Assembly (NCBI RefSeq): GCF_021391535.1
Contig: NZ_CP090066.1
Location: 310,001-374,000 of the forward strand
From: Aurantimonas sp. HBX-1
GTDB lineage: Bacteria > Pseudomonadota > Alphaproteobacteria > Rhizobiales > Rhizobiaceae
Direction of reading: 5' to 3'
Length of the DNA stretch: 64,000 nucleotides
The notes below the pieces were generated by a model. It had not been told where the DNA came from. It made no database searches and saw only the letters and a program-made list of their open reading frames with translations. This document shows, piece by piece, positions 60,106-64,000 of this stretch; within the stretch, counting starts at the first letter, position 1; each line of letters starts with the position of its first letter. The position numbers and the translations under genes are program-made.

Positions 60106-62766
60106 ATGACGCAGGACGACCGGCGCAAGGACTTCCCGCGGCCCGGGCGTCTCGCCTTGACGCGCAAGCTCTCGGCCGCGGCGCTCGTCGTCGAGCGCGC
60201 CTGGCCGCTGGTGGTGGCCTTCGCCTGCCTCGTCGCCTTGTTCCTCACCCTCTCCTGGTTCGGCCTGTTTGCCGCGATGCCGTTTGCCGCGCGCGTCGGG
60301 GTGCTGGCGCTGCTCGCCGGGCTGGCGCTGTTCGCGCTGTGGCACAGCCGCCATCTGCGCTGGCCGGGCGCGGCGGAGGTCGACGCCCGCATCGAGCTGG
60401 TCAGCCGGCTGCAGCACCAGCCGCTGCGCACCCAGGACGACCATGCCGCGACCGCCGATCCGTTCGCGCTGGCGCTGTGGCGCGAGCACCAGCGGCGCAT
60501 GGCGGCGCAGCTGCGCCATCTCAGCGGCGGCTCGCCGCGCACCCGGACCGAGCGGCTCGACCCGTTCGGCCTGCGCGCGATGGTGGCGCTGCTGTTCGTT
60601 ACCGCCTTCGCCTTCTCGTTCGGGCCGGGCGGCGGCCGGGTGGTCGACGCGTTCGGGGCGCTCGACGTGCCCGGCGCGGTGACAGCGCGGGTCGATGCCT
60701 GGGTGACGCCGCCGACCTATACCGGCAAGGCGCCGGTGTTCCTGACCGAGGCGGGGCCGGCGCGTGACGGCCCGGTGGTCGTGCCGGAGGGCAGCGTGCT
60801 GTCGGTGCGGATCTCCGACGCCACCGCCGCCGACCTCAGCTTCACCCCGGCGCGGGACGGCGCCAAGGCGGTGACGGTCCCGCCGGTGGGCGCGGAAATG
60901 GACGAGGACGAGGCCGATGCCGCAGACGCGGCGGCCGGCGAGCCGAGTGAGGCCACAAAGGTTGCCGAAGCCGCGCCGCCGCCGGCCGACGGCCCGCGCG
61001 AATTCGTCTTCACGCTCGAGGAAAGCGGCGCGGTGGCGCTCGCCACGGCGTTCTCGACCATGGGGCGCTGGACGTTCGACGTCACCGAGGACCAAGACCC
61101 GCTGATCGCCTTCAAGGAGGATCCGTCGGTGGCGCAGAACGGCGCGCTGCAGCTGGTCTACACGGTCAGCGACGACTACGGCGCCCGCAAGGGCGAGGCC
61201 GAGATCGTCGTCGAGGAGGACAGCATCGCGGAAGGCGCGCGGCCGCTGGTGGCGCCGCCGGAGATCAACCTGGCGCTGCCGCGCCGGGCGCGCGAGCCGA
61301 GCGAGGGGCGCACCAATGCCGACCTCACCGAGAGCCCCTATGCCGGGGCCAAGGTGGCGATGACGCTGGTGGTGACCGACGACGCGGCGCAGACCGGGCG
61401 GTCCGAAACCAAGCGGCTGACGCTGCCGGAGCGGCGCTTCAGCAATCCGCTGGCCCGCGCGGTGATCGAGCAGCGGCGGCTCCTGGCGCTCGACGCCGAT
61501 TCGGTCGACCGGGTGGTGGAGATGCTCGACGCGGTGATGCTGCGCGGCGAGGAATTCATCGAAAGCCCGGCCGACTATCTGGCGCTGACGGCGGTGCGGA
61601 CCCGGATCGCCACCGCCCATGACGACGCGGCGCTGCTGTCGGCGGTCGACTTCATGTGGGAGATCGCGCTCGGCATTGAGGACGGCAACCTGTCGCTGGC
61701 CGAGCGCCGGCTGCGCGACGCGCGCGAACAGCTGGCGGAGGCGCTGGAGAACGGCGCCACCGACGCCGAGATCGACGCGCTGATGCAGGAACTGCGCGAG
61801 GCGATGCAGGAATACATGCAGGCGCTCGCCGAGGCGATGCAGAACCAGCCGCCGATGAACCAGCAGCAGCTGGGCGACGTCCAGGAGATCCGTCCGCAGG
61901 ACCTCGAGCGGATGATGGACCGGATCGAGGACCTGGCGAAGTCCGGCTCCAAGGATGCCGCGCAGCAGCTGCTCTCGGAGCTGCAGCAGATGATGGACAA
62001 TCTGCAGGCGATGCGCCCCGGCCAGCAGCAGCAGGGCGGCGAGCAGAACGCCATGCAGGAGCAGATGAACAAGATGGGCGAGCTGCTGCAGCGCCAGCAG
62101 CAGCTGATGGACCAGACCTACGATCTCGGCCGCCAGCAGATCCAGCGCCAGCAGCAGCAACAGCAGGGCCAGCAAGGCCAGCAGGGCGAGCCGCAGCAGG
62201 GCGAGCCGGGCCAGCAGGGCGAGCCGATGACCGCCGAAGAGATGCAGGAGATGATGAAGCAGCTGCAGGAGCAGCAGGGCCAGCTGCAGGAGGAGCTGCA
62301 GGCCATGCAGCAGGAGCTCGAGGGCATGGGCATGGAGCCCTCGGAGGGCTTCGGCGAGGCCGGCGAGGCGATGGGCGAGGCGGAAGGCGCGCTCGGCGAA
62401 GGCAATGACGGCGAGGCCGTCGGCCAGCAGGGCCGCGCCATGGAGGCGATGCGCCGCGGCGCCCAGGACATGATGCAGCAAATGCAGCAGGCGATGCAGC
62501 AGGGCCAGCAGGGCCAGCCCGGTCAGCCGGGGCAGGGCCAGATGGGCCAGGGCTTCAACGGCATGCAGCAGCGCTCGGGGCGCGACCCGCTCGGCCGCCA
62601 GCGCCAGACCCAGGGCCCGGATTTCGGCCAGGATGTCGGCGTGCCGGACGAGATCGACACGCAGCGGGCGCGCCAGATCCTCGACGCCATCCGCGAGCGT
62701 CTCGGCGACAGCCTGTCGCCGCAGCTGGAGCGGGAATATCTGGAGCGGCTGCTGCAGACGCCCTGA
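60106..62766 (+). CDS. TIGR02302/DUF4175-family membrane protein, glutamine-rich
   Basis: An 886-residue protein of a family confined mainly to alphaproteobacteria, with unknown role in the envelope. Two hydrophobic helices near residues 30-80 and one near 162-180 anchor it; the middle is a periplasmic beta-rich part (WVTPPTYTGKAPVFL). From about residue 560 on it is dominated by Gln/Met/Glu, with long helical coiled-coil stretches and repeats such as QQGQQGQQGEPQQGEPGQQ. The C-terminus (TQRARQILDAIRERLGD) is conserved. Location after lysA and before a CpdR-like receiver is typical. A 946-codon minus-strand frame over this gene is an artefact of the CAG repeats. Confidence 0.88.
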   Translation: MTQDDRRKDFPRPGRLALTRKLSAAALVVERAWPLVVAFACLVALFLTLSWFGLFAAMPFAARVGVLALLAGLALFALWHSRHLRWPGAAEVDARIELVSRLQHQPLRTQDDHAATADPFALALWREHQRRMAAQLRHLSGGSPRTRTERLDPFGLRAMVALLFVTAFAFSFGPGGGRVVDAFGALDVPGAVTARVDAWVTPPTYTGKAPVFLTEAGPARDGPVVVPEGSVLSVRISDATAADLSFTPARDGAKAVTVPPVGAEMDEDEADAADAAAGEPSEATKVAEAAPPPADGPREFVFTLEESGAVALATAFSTMGRWTFDVTEDQDPLIAFKEDPSVAQNGALQLVYTVSDDYGARKGEAEIVVEEDSIAEGARPLVAPPEINLALPRRAREPSEGRTNADLTESPYAGAKVAMTLVVTDDAAQTGRSETKRLTLPERRFSNPLARAVIEQRRLLALDADSVDRVVEMLDAVMLRGEEFIESPADYLALTAVRTRIATAHDDAALLSAVDFMWEIALGIEDGNLSLAERRLRDAREQLAEALENGATDAEIDALMQELREAMQEYMQALAEAMQNQPPMNQQQLGDVQEIRPQDLERMMDRIEDLAKSGSKDAAQQLLSELQQMMDNLQAMRPGQQQQGGEQNAMQEQMNKMGELLQRQQQLMDQTYDLGRQQIQRQQQQQQGQQGQQGEPQQGEPGQQGEPMTAEEMQEMMKQLQEQQGQLQEELQAMQQELEGMGMEPSEGFGEAGEAMGEAEGALGEGNDGEAVGQQGRAMEAMRRGAQDMMQQMQQAMQQGQQGQPGQPGQGQMGQGFNGMQQRSGRDPLGRQRQTQGPDFGQDVGVPDEIDTQRARQILDAIRERLGDSLSPQLEREYLERLLQTP

Positions 62767-62837
62767 GGCGCCGCAGCCGCCGTGCCATCAGGCGCACGGC
62801 GTGTCGGGACTCGGCGGGAAGCGGGGCGGCCGGCGGC

Positions 62838-63269
62838 TCAGGCGCAGCGGCGGGCGGCCATCGGCAGGATCGCCTCGGCCTCGTCCGGGACGCGGCCGTC
62901 CTCGCGCTCGGCCAGGATGCGGCCGACCTCGCGGCGCAGTTCGGCGATGCTGAACGGCTTCTCGACCACGCCCTCGATGATCGCGGCGAGATCGTCGGCC
63001 GATTCCTTCTGCTCGGCATAGCCGGTCATCAGCAGGATGGGGAGTTCCGGCCAGGCGGCGGCGATCTCGTGGGCGAGCTCGATGCCGGTCATCGCCGGCA
63101 TGCGGATGTCGGACAGCACGAAATCGAAGCCGCCGCTCTCGGCGGTGAGCGTCTCGAGCGCAAGCTCGCCGTCCTCCACCGCGACCACCTCGTGGCCTTC
63201 GAGGCCAAGCGCCCGCGTCACGAGCAGGCGGACGCCCGGATCGTCTTCGGCAACCAGTATTCTCGCCAC
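62838..63269 (-). CDS. CpdR-like single-domain response regulator
   Basis: A 143-residue stand-alone receiver: acidic pair EDD (8-10), phosphoacceptor Asp54 (VLSDIRMPAM), conserved Thr in LLMTGYAEQ and Lys in VEKPFS. The layout matches CpdR, which in its unphosphorylated form directs ClpXP proteolysis in the cell cycle of alphaproteobacteria. A roughly 20-residue tail is added. No kinase is adjacent. CpdR assignment is probable, not certain; other single receivers look similar. Confidence 0.8.
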   Translation of the reverse strand: MARILVAEDDPGVRLLVTRALGLEGHEVVAVEDGELALETLTAESGGFDFVLSDIRMPAMTGIELAHEIAAAWPELPILLMTGYAEQKESADDLAAIIEGVVEKPFSIAELRREVGRILAEREDGRVPDEAEAILPMAARRCA

Positions 63270-63370
63270 GCCAGTCTCCTGCAGGTCGTCATAGCCGTGC
63301 GCGCATCAACCCTCAGCCTACGGCATGGGACTGACCTGGAGCTTAACGGATGGGGGCATTCTTCTCGAGT

Positions 63371-63775
63371 TCATCTAAGAAGCCGCCTTGCAGCAAAACT
63401 GGAGTAGGAAACCATATGTAACAGCAGGGATAATACCAATATCGCAGAAAAAATTAGCAAACTCGCAAGCATATCTATATCCATGTTAAACATGTATAAC
63501 ATGTAAATATATATTATTACCTCGGAAAGCACGAATACAATTGAGCTGATAATGACAATGTACCAATAATCTCGACCGAATGGCGAGGTGTGCTCTCGAT
63601 GGATAAAATATCTAAGAGTTACATAAGATGATGATGCCGCTACAAAGACGCTGATAGCGGAGCCGTTCGCCGGGATGGCCGGGAAAATAGTGAAAATGCC
63701 GAAAATCGCACATCGGATAATTACCAAAGAAAATAGATACGTCAGGCCATACCGGAAGAGCTCTGCTGACGGCAT
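63371..63775 (-). CDS. ABZJ_00895-like small membrane protein
   Basis: A 134-residue protein with four hydrophobic segments, starting FRYGLTYLFSLVIIRCAIFG and with YVTLRYFIHREHTSPFGRDYW between helices 2 and 3. This layout fits the ABZJ_00895 family of unknown function. The gene is far more AT-rich than the chromosome (many Ile/Tyr codons ATA, TAT), which points to horizontal acquisition. The flanking sequence to the right edge (63776-64000) has no recognised gene. Confidence 0.65.
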   Translation of the reverse strand: MPSAELFRYGLTYLFSLVIIRCAIFGIFTIFPAIPANGSAISVFVAASSSYVTLRYFIHREHTSPFGRDYWYIVIISSIVFVLSEVIIYIYMLYMFNMDIDMLASLLIFSAILVLSLLLHMVSYSSFAARRLLR

Positions 63776-64000
63776 TCAAATCTTCCTTCTACATTATCCA
63801 TCGGATAATCCGCCCGCGAAGGTCGTCGGCGCCTATATCATAGTAAGTAATTGCGAGAGCAACAGGCCCTGTCGTGGGTCGACCTACCCTTCATCTGCGA
63901 CCTCTATTTTTGTCGTGACGCTCCCCAGACGATCGCGTCCTCAATCGAAATGCTGCGATCGTCTAGTCCGGTATTGCTGCTGCCGGCAACTTGATAAAAG

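Noticed and set aside
59641..62481. A 946-codon open frame on the minus strand over lysA and the TIGR02302 gene
   Set aside because: It reads as leucine- and histidine-rich low-complexity sequence complementary to CAG and GC-rich codons; the plus-strand genes have clear domains.

Overview
The window is a GC-rich chromosome segment from an alphaproteobacterium, most likely of the order Hyphomicrobiales (Rhizobiales). The basis is gene content: a group-2-like RpoH, CarD, a ClpS2-type adaptor, a CpdR-like receiver and the order etfB-etfA-hbd ... argH-lptM-like-lysA-TIGR02302. The genus cannot be fixed from this sequence.

Region 1 (1-16,995) is a defence island whose right end meets the 3' end of a tRNA-Arg(CCT) gene. 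It holds a class 1 DISARM operon (drmMI-drmA-drmB-drmC, plus strand; the expected drmD would lie left of the window) and, on the minus strand, an EVE-domain McrB, McrC and an unknown third gene. Around these lie an IS30 transposase remnant, a deleted IS3-family element, a twice-frameshifted zinc-ribbon gene and short decayed fragments resembling MoeA and Hsp20. No intact integrase is visible.

Region 2 (17,000-46,066) is core chromosome. It contains thiamine pyrophosphokinase diverging from a TPP-riboswitch-controlled thiBPQ transporter; an M48 lipoprotein protease; rpoH and carD; a Crp/Fnr regulator; an M20 amidohydrolase; a D-Ala-D-Ala carboxypeptidase followed by a CobW GTPase; an acyl-CoA synthetase; clpS; tRNA-Leu(CAA); two alkyl-base DNA glycosylases; a DEAD-box helicase; YqaA and DsbB membrane proteins; a GGDEF protein; an HNH nuclease; glutamyl-Q tRNA(Asp) synthetase; and AEC and EamA transporters.

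Region 3 (46,067-50,350) is an insertion between the HIG1-type membrane protein and the cobalamin adenosyltransferase. It encodes a three-gene minus-strand operon: a MerR-like HTH protein, an 829-residue N6-adenine-type DNA methyltransferase and a PIN-domain ribonuclease. A perfect 9-bp inverted repeat overlaps its predicted promoter. This is the best candidate here for an undescribed toxin/defence module.

Region 4 (50,500-53,997) is core metabolism (PduO-type adenosyltransferase, EtfBA, 3-hydroxyacyl-CoA dehydrogenase). Region 5 (about 54,000-56,170) is a strikingly AT-rich cassette of four small uncharacterised minus-strand genes. A degenerate second copy of the 3' part of tlpA lies inside it, so the cassette probably arrived by recombination at tlpA.

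Region 6 (56,196-63,269) returns to core: tlpA diverging from argH, an LptM-like lipoprotein, lysA, a TIGR02302/DUF4175 envelope protein and a CpdR-like receiver. The last 600 bases are AT-rich again, with one small membrane-protein gene, and may begin another accessory segment.
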